This document shows positions 25,064 to 33,400 of a stretch of 64,000 nucleotides of DNA, one piece after another. Numbering within the stretch: the first letter of the stretch is position 1; every line of letters starts with the position of its first letter. The notes beneath the pieces were generated by a model. It did not search any database. It was given only the letters and a program-made list of their open reading frames with translations, and was not told the DNA's origin. The translations under genes were made by a program, and so were the position numbers. Source of the stretch: CALECP01 sp964389925 (GTDB taxonomy: Bacteria > Chloroflexota > Anaerolineae > Promineifilales > Promineifilaceae); NCBI GenBank assembly GCA_964389925.1, contig CAYMGE010000008.1, forward strand, positions 39,596-103,595, written 5' to 3'.

Positions 25064-25216
25064 AAATGGTTTCTGGAATGAGCCAGCACTATGTTTGGCA
25101 CAGATTGAGATTTAGATCATGTGGAACCGAGCTTCCTATTGGCTACCCAAATTTCAATTTCAACTTATAATGGTATTTGCAGGACCTAAACTTAAACCTG
25201 TTATGGAGAAGAACAA

Positions 25217-26050
25217 ATGATACAGAAAAAATGGTTGTTAACTGTTGTAAGTTTGCTGCTTGTTATGTTGGCAGCGTGTGGTGGTGGGGAATCGGCCGAC
25301 GGTGGCCCCTGTAGCGAAGTAGAAATTGGTGAACAAGACAACGGCATGGCTGATCTCAAAGGCTGCACACTGCGAGTCGCGGTCGAGAATGCGTACAATC
25401 CATTCAACTTTATCGACACTGAGACGGGGGAAGGCGTTGGCTATGACTATGACATATTTGATGAAGTCTGCACACGCATCAACTGTGAGCCAGACTATGT
25501 TGAAACAAGCTGGGATGCGATGGTCGCCATTATGGGTGGTGAAGGCGGATTTGATACATTTGATGTCGGCGCAGATGGTATCACCATTACGGATGAGCGC
25601 GATCAATATGTCGATTTCTCTGATCCGTATATCCAATCTTCCCAAGTTTTGCTTGTCCGCGCTGACGAATCTCGCTTCGTTGAAGCGAGTGAGTTTTCGG
25701 CCGATCCAAACCTACTCGTCGGCACACAGCTTGGCACAACCAACTACGATGTAGCAGTTGACCTCGTTGGTGAAGATCGCATTGTTGCCTATGATCAGTT
25801 CGGAACGGCCGTACAGTCACTCATCAACGGTGAAGTGGATGCGGTCGTAATCGACAATGTGGCAGGTCAAGGTTATGTTGGACAGAATGCAGATAGCGTG
25901 AAAGTCACAGGTCAAGCGGTTGCAGGTGAAGAACTTGGATTTATCTTTGCAACAGACAGTCCACTAAAAGAGGCAGTAGATGGCGCACTCGACGAGATGA
26001 AATCTGACGGTAAGTTAGATGAACTGTTTGACAAATGGTTTAGCGAATAG
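25217..26050 (+). CDS. Polar amino-acid-binding lipoprotein (ABC importer, family 3)
   Basis: A 277-residue periplasmic-type binding protein. The lipoprotein signal ends in LAAC at residues 18-21, followed by a Gly/Ser-rich linker. Mature features of family 3 binding proteins are present: LRVAVENAYNPFNFID, VGYDYDIFDEVC, FDVGADGITITDERD and the hinge LLVGTQLGTTNYD. It should capture an amino acid for an ABC importer, but no permease or ATPase gene is adjacent. The ribosome site GGAG and a strong terminator bracket it, so it is transcribed as a single gene. Confidence 0.9.
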   Translation: MIQKKWLLTVVSLLLVMLAACGGGESADGGPCSEVEIGEQDNGMADLKGCTLRVAVENAYNPFNFIDTETGEGVGYDYDIFDEVCTRINCEPDYVETSWDAMVAIMGGEGGFDTFDVGADGITITDERDQYVDFSDPYIQSSQVLLVRADESRFVEASEFSADPNLLVGTQLGTTNYDVAVDLVGEDRIVAYDQFGTAVQSLINGEVDAVVIDNVAGQGYVGQNADSVKVTGQAVAGEELGFIFATDSPLKEAVDGALDEMKSDGKLDELFDKWFSE

Positions 26051-26080
26051 GCTAACCGAATGACTGTCTGTGAGACGCTC

Positions 26081-26105
26081 AAACCCCGCCAACAGCGGGG
26101 TTTTT
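26081..26105 (+). terminator. Rho-independent terminator of binding-protein gene
   Basis: AAACCCCGC (26081-26089) pairs with GCGGGGTTT (26095-26103) around CAACA, and the T-run continues to 26105. Confidence 0.92.
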
Positions 26106-26130
26106 AAGTTGGTCAGGTAGCATGTTGAGT

Positions 26131-26193
26131 AAACCCCTCATCTATAAGCCTCTTCTCTAGCCTTTGGGAGAGGGGGCCGGGGGTGAGGGTTTT
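26131..26193. repeat. REP-like imperfect palindrome
   Basis: Outer arms AAACCCCTCA and TGAGGGTTT and inner CCTCTTCTC versus GAGAGGGGG make a long GC-rich hairpin. The sequence style (ccctc...gggtgaggg) is like extragenic palindromes found in many bacteria. No second copy was seen in this window. Confidence 0.5.
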
Positions 26194-26360
26194 TGCGCTG
26201 CTTCCTCTTGTGACAGTTGTAGACACATTGACGCAACGCCCATTCAATTGATCGCATAAGCGATTGTGATAAAATACACAAAGTAGAATTTTCAGCTACC
26301 TGCGCTTACAATGGATGGAAGATTCATACAAAACGTGAGTCACTTGAGAAAAACGAACCC

Positions 26361-27476
26361 ATGAGTAATACACGTCACTTATTACAGGCTTCTGCACTCG
26401 TCGCAATTTCGAGTGTGATTGTCTACTATGTTTTCAGCGCTTTGTTCCAGTTTATGCCCTCAGCCAGCGCGGAAGGGGACAAAATCTTGGTGTTGGCAGA
26501 CGCGCATTATATGGCCATTTCTGTGCTGTTTTCGCTAATCATCGTCTTCATTCTGTACGCCTCATTTGTGTTTCGTCGCAAAGAGGGTGAGGAAGGGGAT
26601 GGTGTTTACATGCACGGCAATACGCCCCTTGAAATTGCGTGGACTGTTTTGCCGCTTGGCGTGGTGGTGTTCTTTGCAATCTGGGGGTCGAATATGCTGC
26701 TCGACATCAACAGCCCAGCACGAGATGGTGAGGCGTTTGTTGTGGAGGTAGAAGGCCATAAATGGGCATGGACGTTCACCTATCCAAACGGTACACAGTT
26801 AGCCTCTTTGGTTGTGCCAAAAGACACGCCGGTTTTGTTGAATATGGAATCGGCCGATGTCCTCCACTCTTTCTGGATTCCAGAATTTAGCGTCAAACAG
26901 GACTTACTGCCCGGTGTCAAGAAGCAGTTACGCTTCACACCCACAAAGACGACTGAAGAAATTATCGAAGATCACTTTGATCGCACTGGTATTTCTGGCT
27001 ATCGGCCGCTCGTACGCTGTGCCGAAATCTGCGGGACGAGTCACTCACAAATGTATGCAAACGTCTATGTCGTCAACTCTGTTGCAGAAGTTGAAGCAGA
27101 AGTTGAGCGTATTTTGAACGACATTCCCGAAGACACCGTTGCACGCGGTGAGTATTGGTGGAGCGCGGACGGGCTGAATTGTCAAAGCTGTCATAGTATA
27201 GATGGATCTGACGGAACAGGCCCCACTTGGCTAGGCGTTTATGGACGTGAAGAACCGCTAGAATCGGGTGAGATCATCATTGTTGATGATGCTTATATTG
27301 AAGAATCTATCTACGCGCCAAATGCAAAAATTGTCAGCGGGTATAATGCCAACGTGATGCCGCAGAATTATGCACAAGATTTTGCCGACCGCGAAGCCGC
27401 ATTGGCTGAACGTGGGCGGGATGACGTTGTTATCTTGGAAGACCTCATCGCGTTTATGAAGTCAATCTCGGAGTAA
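26361..27476 (+). CDS. coxB: Cytochrome c oxidase subunit II with fused cytochrome c
   Basis: A 371-residue subunit. Two N-terminal membrane helices precede a cupredoxin domain that holds the CuA centre: His169 in DVLHSFW, Cys220, Cys224, His228 and Met231 in CAEICGTSHSQM. The C-terminal about 110 residues are a class I cytochrome c with the haem motif CQSCH (Cys274, Cys277, His278) and a Met in NVMPQNY, so the subunit is of caa3 type and can take electrons directly. Six nt separate it from coxA. Confidence 0.95.
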   Translation: MSNTRHLLQASALVAISSVIVYYVFSALFQFMPSASAEGDKILVLADAHYMAISVLFSLIIVFILYASFVFRRKEGEEGDGVYMHGNTPLEIAWTVLPLGVVVFFAIWGSNMLLDINSPARDGEAFVVEVEGHKWAWTFTYPNGTQLASLVVPKDTPVLLNMESADVLHSFWIPEFSVKQDLLPGVKKQLRFTPTKTTEEIIEDHFDRTGISGYRPLVRCAEICGTSHSQMYANVYVVNSVAEVEAEVERILNDIPEDTVARGEYWWSADGLNCQSCHSIDGSDGTGPTWLGVYGREEPLESGEIIIVDDAYIEESIYAPNAKIVSGYNANVMPQNYAQDFADREAALAERGRDDVVILEDLIAFMKSISE

Positions 27477-27482
27477 ACCACT

Positions 27483-29606
27483 ATGGACGGTATACTAAAA
27501 TTTACACACTCAAAACTTGGGCGCGGCATCGCTGCTGGTGTCAGCGGTGGTCTGCTTGTCTACGTCGTTCTCTACCTCACATTGGCATTGTTCAACTGGT
27601 TTACAGACATAAACGGACTTGAAGAACCTGCATGGGGTCAGGCGGCGCAGGGAGCCGTGCTTGTGCTTGGTGTCCTCTGGGCATTGTTGTCGGGCATTGT
27701 GTCTAGCTCTGGCAACTTCAACCACACGAAAGTTGGCGCATTCTTCTACTATCTCGGCGGAACCGCACTCGCTTGGGGAATGATGGGTCAATTTTTGACG
27801 ATATTGGTTGTTTATCTCCTTATGCAGGCTGTGCCGACAGCGCGAGAGATTGCAGACGGCGTTCCCGCCTCTGGCGAAGCGGGCTTGGTGCTGGGTGCTA
27901 TTCTAAGTGTTCCCATGTTCTTGCTGTTTGCTGGGGTTTTGACCGATTGGCTCAAATGGGCATTTGGGATGGAGACCCATCTACATCATGGTGCGCCAGA
28001 AGGCGAGCCAGAGTGGATGCGTTACTTCAGCGTCGATGTTAACCATAAAGTGATCGGCATCCAGTACGGCGTGACAGGTATTTTTGTTCTACTGATCGGT
28101 GGGCTATTGGCGATCTTATTCCGTCTCGAACTGGCATTTCCGGGAATGCAGTTGATGGATTATGACCAGTACAACACGCTCTTTAGCGCACACGGCATGA
28201 TCATGATCGCCGCCGTTTTCTTGGGTGTCGGTGCGTTGATCAACTATTTGGCTCCAGTGATGATTGGCGCGGCCGATATGGCTTTCCCACGTCTAAATGC
28301 TTTTAGCTTCTGGGTTGGTATCCCCGCTGCATCACTCCTCATAGGTGGTCTGCTGCTTGGCTGGGATACAGGTTGGGTTGGCTATCCACCGCACAGCGTC
28401 ACAACACCGGAAATGGGCGTTGTTCTTTTTATGCTTGGCTTCTACATGAATGGCTTCTCTTCAATTGCAGGTGGCTTAAACTTGCTCGTGACGGTCGCCA
28501 CCATGCGGGCAAAGGGGATGAACTACTTTCGGATGCCGATCTTTGTCTGGACGGCAATTGCAACAAGCATTATGCAGTTCAGCGCGACTCAAACGGTTGG
28601 TGTTGCCCTGAGTATGGTATTGGCGCAACGTGTCTTAGGCATGGGTTTCTTTGACCCCACAAGCATACCGCCCGGCGATCCAATCCTCTACCAGCATCTT
28701 TTTTGGTTCTATTCGCATCCGGCCGTTTACGTTTGGGTTGTACCAGGCTTTGGCATCATCAGCGAAATTCTACCCGTCTTTGCCCGCAAGCCACTCTTTG
28801 GCTATCGCTGGGTTGCAATGTCAAGTATTGGGATTGCAATGGTCGGCTTTATCGTGTGGGCGCATCACATGTTCACCTCTGGGATGAGCGATGCACTGCG
28901 GATTCCCTTTATGATTTCGACCATGCTGGTCGGTGTCCCGACTGGAGTCAAGCTATTTAGCTGGCTCGGTACGATATGGGGTGGAAAGATTACGTTCCCG
29001 ACACCTATGCTATTTGCGCTGGGAGCTATTTCAGTTTTCCTCTTAGGCGGGTTGAGTGGGCCGATTCTCGGCACAATTCCGACAGATCTCTATCTACATG
29101 ACACATATTGGGTCGTCGGTCACTTCCACGCGACAATTTTCGGTGGCTTTGTTTTCCCATTCTTTGGTGCGCTCTATTTCTGGTTCCCAAAAATCACGGG
29201 TAAAATGTACAACGAGCGACTGGGCAAGCTGCATTTCTGGCTGATGCTCCCCGCCTTCTGGGTGATGAGCTTAGGTCAAATGCAAGTTGGTTTGATGGGG
29301 ATGCGCCGTCGTATTGCCGACTATGACCCTGCGCTAGGGATTGACTTTACACAATCACTAGTGACAGTGGCAACGCTGGTTATTGGCTGGTCTGTTCTGA
29401 TCATGATTTTCAACTTGTGGACGAGTGTCAGATCGGCCGAACGCGCCGCAGAAAACCCATGGGGCGCACACAACCCCGAATGGTTGGCTCCCAGCCCACT
29501 GCCAGAATTTAACTATTTGACCCCCATCGAGGTTGTCGGTGAACCGTATGAATATGGCTCAGAAAACTGGACTTATGTTCGCAACATTCCTGCGATAGGA
29601 GATTAG
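27483..29606 (+). CDS. coxA: Haem-copper oxidase subunit I, A2 type, with N-terminal four-helix extension
   Basis: A 707-residue catalytic subunit. Ligands are present: His237 (FSAHGM, low-spin haem), CuB ligands His412, His461 and His462, and His547/His549 in GHFHATIF for the two haems. The motif is WFYSHPAVY: the Glu of GHPEVY is missing and Tyr410-Ser411 precede the His, the mark of A2-type proton channels. The first about 165 residues, before MRYFSVDVNHKVIGIQY, are an extra hydrophobic region with about four helices, not part of the usual twelve-helix core. It reduces O2 to water and pumps protons. Confidence 0.95.
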   Translation: MDGILKFTHSKLGRGIAAGVSGGLLVYVVLYLTLALFNWFTDINGLEEPAWGQAAQGAVLVLGVLWALLSGIVSSSGNFNHTKVGAFFYYLGGTALAWGMMGQFLTILVVYLLMQAVPTAREIADGVPASGEAGLVLGAILSVPMFLLFAGVLTDWLKWAFGMETHLHHGAPEGEPEWMRYFSVDVNHKVIGIQYGVTGIFVLLIGGLLAILFRLELAFPGMQLMDYDQYNTLFSAHGMIMIAAVFLGVGALINYLAPVMIGAADMAFPRLNAFSFWVGIPAASLLIGGLLLGWDTGWVGYPPHSVTTPEMGVVLFMLGFYMNGFSSIAGGLNLLVTVATMRAKGMNYFRMPIFVWTAIATSIMQFSATQTVGVALSMVLAQRVLGMGFFDPTSIPPGDPILYQHLFWFYSHPAVYVWVVPGFGIISEILPVFARKPLFGYRWVAMSSIGIAMVGFIVWAHHMFTSGMSDALRIPFMISTMLVGVPTGVKLFSWLGTIWGGKITFPTPMLFALGAISVFLLGGLSGPILGTIPTDLYLHDTYWVVGHFHATIFGGFVFPFFGALYFWFPKITGKMYNERLGKLHFWLMLPAFWVMSLGQMQVGLMGMRRRIADYDPALGIDFTQSLVTVATLVIGWSVLIMIFNLWTSVRSAERAAENPWGAHNPEWLAPSPLPEFNYLTPIEVVGEPYEYGSENWTYVRNIPAIGD

Positions 29607-29610
29607 GAGT

Positions 29611-29835
29611 ATGGCTGGAAAAGAACACTCGGCCAAAGATAAAGCCGCAGTTTATAACCAAGCGACATTTATTGCATTCGTGTTAGCGATATTGACGGGG
29701 GCTGAAGCCTACATGGCGACGAACGATGCGCTCAATTCCCCCGTCTTCCTGTTTATCGTCGCCTTCATCAAGGCCGCACTTGTCGTTTACTTCTTTATGC
29801 ATGTTTATCGCCTCTGGCGAGAGGATGGTCACTAA
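29611..29835 (+). CDS. coxD: Cytochrome c oxidase subunit IV family protein
   Basis: A 74-residue protein with two membrane helices (FIAFVLAILTGAEAYMA and FLFIVAFIKAALVVYFFMHV). FFMHVYRLWRE is typical of the small prokaryotic subunit IV. It sits between coxA (4 nt upstream) and coxC (last base of its stop shared with the coxC ATG), as in other oxidase operons. Confidence 0.85.
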   Translation: MAGKEHSAKDKAAVYNQATFIAFVLAILTGAEAYMATNDALNSPVFLFIVAFIKAALVVYFFMHVYRLWREDGH

Positions 29836-30503
29836 TGGCTGCTGCTGTTGAACATTTACACGATGACCACCATGACGAAGATCATGGCCCCGCGCTGAGT
29901 TGGCCTGAGCAGCTTCGTGCCAACCGACTTGGAATTTGGCTATTCTGCATCTCAGAGCTTTTCCTATTTGTCGCGCTACTTGCCGCACGTTTTTATCTCT
30001 GGCGTGATGAAGGTGAGCTTGTACGCCCTCACTTGAGTCAAGAGGCTGCGCTCGCCACCACATCAGTGTTGCTGGTAAGCAGCTACTTTATGATTCGTGC
30101 CGAAATCGCCGCAGGATTTGGCGACTGGAAAAAGATGGATCGCAATCTTATCTGGACGTTTTTCTTTGGCCTACTCTTTTTGCTCGGCCTCTTCTTTGTC
30201 GAGTGGGGCATCGTTCCAGAGTTGGCGATGGCGATAACGGGCGAATCACACGTCTTGCGGCCGACAGATGGCGTATTTGGCGCGGTCTTTTTCATGATGA
30301 CAGGCATGCACGCAGCCCATGTCATCATTGGCTTGGTCTACATCGGCACAGTCATCCGCAATGGACGAAAGGGTAACTACACGGTTGAGAAACATTGGGG
30401 TGTCGAATCATGCGCGATCTTTTGGCATTATGTTGATGTGATCTGGATTTTCTTCTACCCTGCGCTTTATTTGATCGGCCGAGCGATGGATTTCCATCAC
30501 TAA
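29835..30503 (+). CDS. coxC: Cytochrome c oxidase subunit III
   Basis: A 222-residue subunit III-type protein. After a His/Asp-rich N-terminus (LHDDHHDEDHGP) come about five to six helices, with conserved LGIWLFCISELFLFVALLAA, MTGMHAAHVIIG and HWGVESCAIFWHYVDVIWIF motifs. It stabilises subunit I during proton pumping. A strong terminator hairpin follows 27 nt after the stop. Confidence 0.93.
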   Translation: MAAAVEHLHDDHHDEDHGPALSWPEQLRANRLGIWLFCISELFLFVALLAARFYLWRDEGELVRPHLSQEAALATTSVLLVSSYFMIRAEIAAGFGDWKKMDRNLIWTFFFGLLFLLGLFFVEWGIVPELAMAITGESHVLRPTDGVFGAVFFMMTGMHAAHVIIGLVYIGTVIRNGRKGNYTVEKHWGVESCAIFWHYVDVIWIFFYPALYLIGRAMDFHH

Positions 30504-30530
30504 ATTTTTGACAATACGCAACTAAATTAC

Positions 30531-30567
30531 AACGGAGAGCGGCTTGTTCGTTCTCCGTTTTTGTTTT
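30531..30567 (+). terminator. Terminator or attenuator between coxC and ctaG
   Basis: AACGGAGA (30531-30538) pairs with TCTCCGTT (30552-30559), plus two inner pairs, followed by TTTGTTTT. The ctaG start lies only 9 nt after the stem, and the only GGAG near ctaG is inside the stem, so it may also control ctaG. Confidence 0.75.
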
Positions 30568-30568
30568 A

Positions 30569-31435
30569 ATGAGCGACACAACACGGGCGTTACTGAGTTC
30601 TTGGGAATTCCAGCCGATCATCTTTGTAGTTCTTTTCGCGTTTGGGGTCACGTTCACTATCGGCTGGATACGTCTGCGTCAGCGCGGTGCAAAATTGTCA
30701 CACTGGTGGCGTTTGCTCGCATACTGGGTTGGTTTGCTGCTCGTTTTTCTTGCGCTCATGTCGCCAATCGAAGTGTTGAGTGGTCAACTTTTCACCGCGC
30801 ACATGATTCAGCATTTGATGATCGCTATGTTTGCCCCACCGCTTCTACTCGCTCCCAACCCCTTGCCAATTGTTATGTGGGGGCTGCCACTCAACTTACG
30901 GCGACAAATCGGGTATCTATTGTTCTCAAAACGCGCCAAAATTCGCCCCTATTTGGCACAAGTTAGTCAACCATTTGTTGCGTGGGCAGCCTTTTTCCTT
31001 TTTCTTTGGGGGTGGCACGACGCGAACATGTATAACTTGACGTTGCGAAGTGAGTGGGTGCATGATCTGGAACATTTCACTTTTTTCTACTCTGCAATGC
31101 TACTTTGGTGGCATATCACAGGTGCAGCACCGATTTTTCACAAACGCTTCGCTTATCCCGTGCGGATTGCGTTTGTGATTGCCTGTGTGCCGGCCAATAT
31201 GATCGCAGGGGTTGTCATCGCCCTCGCAGATGCCGTCATCTATACTTATTATGAAAGCATCCCTTTTCGTACCTTTAGCATTTCGGTGTTGGACGACCAG
31301 CGACTCGGTGGTGCAATTATGTGGATTCCGGGCAGTATGATGTACGTGATTGCGGTCATCGTTCTAGTTACGTTGTGGCTGAATGAGCAGGAGCGTGAGG
31401 CGAAGTCACACGATATTCGATCAGGGGCAAAGTGA
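30569..31435 (+). CDS. ctaG: Cytochrome c oxidase assembly protein CtaG (caa3 type)
   Basis: A 288-residue membrane protein with about seven helices, matching the CtaG_Bacsu family needed for caa3 oxidase assembly. Family marks are FTAHMIQHLMIAMFAPPLLL, LWGWHDANMYNLTL and DLEHFTFFYSAMLLWWHIT, with His residues that may handle copper. ATG 30569 follows directly on the T-run of the terminator and has no free Shine-Dalgarno sequence. Its stop overlaps the GTG of the next gene. Confidence 0.88.
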   Translation: MSDTTRALLSSWEFQPIIFVVLFAFGVTFTIGWIRLRQRGAKLSHWWRLLAYWVGLLLVFLALMSPIEVLSGQLFTAHMIQHLMIAMFAPPLLLAPNPLPIVMWGLPLNLRRQIGYLLFSKRAKIRPYLAQVSQPFVAWAAFFLFLWGWHDANMYNLTLRSEWVHDLEHFTFFYSAMLLWWHITGAAPIFHKRFAYPVRIAFVIACVPANMIAGVVIALADAVIYTYYESIPFRTFSISVLDDQRLGGAIMWIPGSMMYVIAVIVLVTLWLNEQEREAKSHDIRSGAK

Positions 31436-31974
31436 ACAGTCGGCCGATAACAAAGAACAGAAAACTCATCCCAATGATTGCCATCGGGGTGCTTTTGTTG
31501 GCGCTCTATGCTTTTTTCATTCTTTCTCAAACTGCCAAAGCGCACGGCGGAGGCATTCCTCAAATCGCCAATGCTCCCATCGGTGAATACATCATCTCTG
31601 TATGGACAGACCCAGAGCCGATGACGGTTGGCACAATCCATATTACGGTCGGACTCGCGCAGGAAAATGAAGCGATGCTCAATCGGAATATTCAGGTGAT
31701 TATCGAGCATACTAGCGATGGACAGATGATTGAAGCACGCGCCACACACGAAAATTCAGCTAATAAATTCCTCTATGAGGCAGACTTAGAGGTTAGGCGT
31801 GCTGGTGATTACCGTTTTGTCGTTCGCGTGGACGATTTGGCAGATACGGTTTCTTTTGTCGATATGGTTGAAGGGGAATCGTTGATGAACAACACTGTTG
31901 TTATGGGAGGGATTATTGCTTTGGTTGCAGTTGTAGCCGTTGTGGGGTTACGACAGGGAGGGCGTGATGGGTAG
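31432..31974 (+). CDS. FixH/YtkA-like membrane-anchored protein
   Basis: A 180-residue protein starting at GTG 31432, overlapping the ctaG stop. It has an N-terminal membrane helix (MIAIGVLLLALYAFFILS), an HGGG motif just outside it, a beta-sandwich of about 110 residues (VWTDPEPMTVGTIHITVGL through DYRFVVRVDD) and a C-terminal helix (VVMGGIIALVAVVAVVGL). The fold resembles YtkA/CopC-like domains linked to copper delivery. In this oxidase cluster a copper or assembly role is reasonable but unproven. Confidence 0.6.
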   Translation: MNSRPITKNRKLIPMIAIGVLLLALYAFFILSQTAKAHGGGIPQIANAPIGEYIISVWTDPEPMTVGTIHITVGLAQENEAMLNRNIQVIIEHTSDGQMIEARATHENSANKFLYEADLEVRRAGDYRFVVRVDDLADTVSFVDMVEGESLMNNTVVMGGIIALVAVVAVVGLRQGGRDG

Positions 31975-32668
31975 GTATTTCGGCCGAAAAAATCTGCCCA
32001 AAACCCTTTTCATCCTCGCCGCCGCCGCTATCTGTGTTTGGCTCGGTTTCTGGCAACTCGACCGCCTCGAATGGCGGCGTGGCCTCAATGCTGCGACTCG
32101 CGCCCAGCTTGACCAGCCACCCCTCAGCCTCAATACAATGACTAACGAAGCACTATTGCTAGAGATGACAGACCGCACTATCATAGCTGATGGTCAATTT
32201 AATTTTGATGAGCAAATTGTTTTACTCAATCAGAATAACCAACAGGTGGGGTCTGGCGTGCATCTCATTGCACCATTTGTTTTGGATGGCACAAACAAAG
32301 CTATTTTGGTAGATCGCGGTTGGATTTCAAATTTGGAGTGGCAATCGGCCGATTTCCGCCAATTCGATGAGCCAATCACCACAATCGAAGGTGTTGTCCA
32401 ACAATTCAGCACGCGCAACGCAACGCTGACTGATGGCGAGACATTTTTGCTTAATTTTGAGCAGATGCAAAGGGTTGTGTCGGCCGAGTTGCTCCCCATC
32501 ATCCTTCTGCAAACTAGCGATAACGTTGACCCCACCGCTAGACCGTTCCGCACCGCACACGTTGTCGAACTGAGCGAAGGTAGTCATCTCGGCTATGCTG
32601 TCCAGTGGTTCTCTTTTGCAACAGTTTTTGTCGCAGGGTACATCTTTTACGTCCGCAAATATGGTTAA
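31967..32668 (+). CDS. SURF1-family cytochrome oxidase assembly protein
   Basis: A 233-residue SURF1/Shy1 protein. Helices at each end (TLFILAAAAICVWLGFWQLDRL and WFSFATVFVAGYIFYV) bracket an external domain. Conserved family pieces are FWQLDRLEWR, ILVDRGWI, and HLGYAVQWFSFA. It helps insert haem a into subunit I. ATG 31967 is preferred (GGGAGG ribosome site just before, MGRYFG start); it overlaps the previous gene by 8 nt. Three copies of the TCGGCCGA octamer are in this short gene. Confidence 0.88.
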   Translation: MGRYFGRKNLPKTLFILAAAAICVWLGFWQLDRLEWRRGLNAATRAQLDQPPLSLNTMTNEALLLEMTDRTIIADGQFNFDEQIVLLNQNNQQVGSGVHLIAPFVLDGTNKAILVDRGWISNLEWQSADFRQFDEPITTIEGVVQQFSTRNATLTDGETFLLNFEQMQRVVSAELLPIILLQTSDNVDPTARPFRTAHVVELSEGSHLGYAVQWFSFATVFVAGYIFYVRKYG

Positions 32669-32671
32669 GAT

Positions 32672-33292
32672 ATGATAGCTTATTTTTTACAGGGCTTTTT
32701 ACTTGGCTTTCCTGCCTCTGCCACGCCGGGGCCGATGCAGGCTTTTTTGTTTTCCCAAACGCTCAAAAATGGCTGGCGACGCTCTCTCCAACTGGCACTC
32801 GCACCGTTGATTAGTGACATCCCGATCGTTTTACTTGTCGTCTTCTTGCTTTCAAATTTGCCTGCGTGGGCAATCTCAGGCTTGCAGATTGCTGGCGGCC
32901 TCTTTCTGATCTACTTAGCTTGGGGAGCATTTCAATCAGGAAAAAGCTCTCCCATGCAGGAAATACAGCAAGACACACCCGAACATGGCCTCCTCAAGGC
33001 CAGCCTCGTTAATTTGCTCAATCCCAATCCATACATTTTTTGGGGAACAATTGGCGGTGTGATTCTCTTAGAAGCGTGGCGTACCTCAATTAGTAACGCA
33101 ATTGGCTTCTTAGCGGGCATGTATCTCACATTGTGCGGCGGTTTTGCACTGTTTATTATCTTCTTTGGGCTGATTGGCAGTGCAGATAGGGGGGATGGCA
33201 ACCTCAGTCGTTGGTTAGCCTATATCTCGGCCGTTCTATTATGTGGATTCGGCATTTTTCAGCTATCACGCGGGATTGCCGCGCTGATATGA
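32672..33292 (+). CDS. LysE-family exporter
   Basis: A 206-residue translocator with six predicted helices. Family motifs are the N-terminal GFPASATPGPMQAFLFSQTLKN, KASLVNLLNPNPYIFW and a final helix. Members export amino acids such as lysine, threonine or homoserine lactones. It begins 3 nt after SURF1, so it may ride on the same transcript without a link to oxidase assembly. Its 3' end contains the tRNA-Val promoter. Confidence 0.85.
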   Translation: MIAYFLQGFLLGFPASATPGPMQAFLFSQTLKNGWRRSLQLALAPLISDIPIVLLVVFLLSNLPAWAISGLQIAGGLFLIYLAWGAFQSGKSSPMQEIQQDTPEHGLLKASLVNLLNPNPYIFWGTIGGVILLEAWRTSISNAIGFLAGMYLTLCGGFALFIIFFGLIGSADRGDGNLSRWLAYISAVLLCGFGIFQLSRGIAALI

Positions 33293-33304
33293 GATTGTTA
33301 TAAT
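33276..33304 (+). promoter_or_regulatory. Promoter of tRNA-Val
   Basis: TTGCCG (33276-33281), 17-nt spacer, TATAAT (33299-33304). The predicted start is about 6 nt before the mature tRNA. Confidence 0.75.
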
Positions 33305-33316
33305 CCCCAAATTCGC

Positions 33317-33390
33317 GGACGATTAGCTCAGTTGGTTAGAGCGCTGCGTTCACATCGCAGAGGTCACTGGTTCGAGTCCAGTATCGTCCA
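33317..33390 (+). tRNA. tRNA-Val (anticodon CAC)
   Basis: A 74-nt cloverleaf: acceptor GGACGAT/ATCGTCC, D arm GCTC...GAGC, anticodon stem CTGCG/CGCAG with loop TTCACAT, T arm ACTGG-TTCGAGT-CCAGT. CCA is not encoded after the discriminator A. Confidence 0.96.
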
Positions 33391-33400
33391 TCACCCCCTA

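Larger units (their letters stand above)
26051..26360. other. 310-nt intergenic region before cox operon
   Basis: No gene is seen here. It contains the binding-protein terminator (26081-26105), a REP-like imperfect palindrome (26131-26193) and a weak promoter (TTGATC 26248-26253, 16 nt, TAAAAT 26270-26275) for coxB. Confidence 0.6.

Noticed and set aside
33317..33400. tRNA-Val as an integration site for the AlbA-type regulator
   Set aside because: No duplicated tRNA 3' end or integrase was found nearby; the close spacing alone is not evidence.
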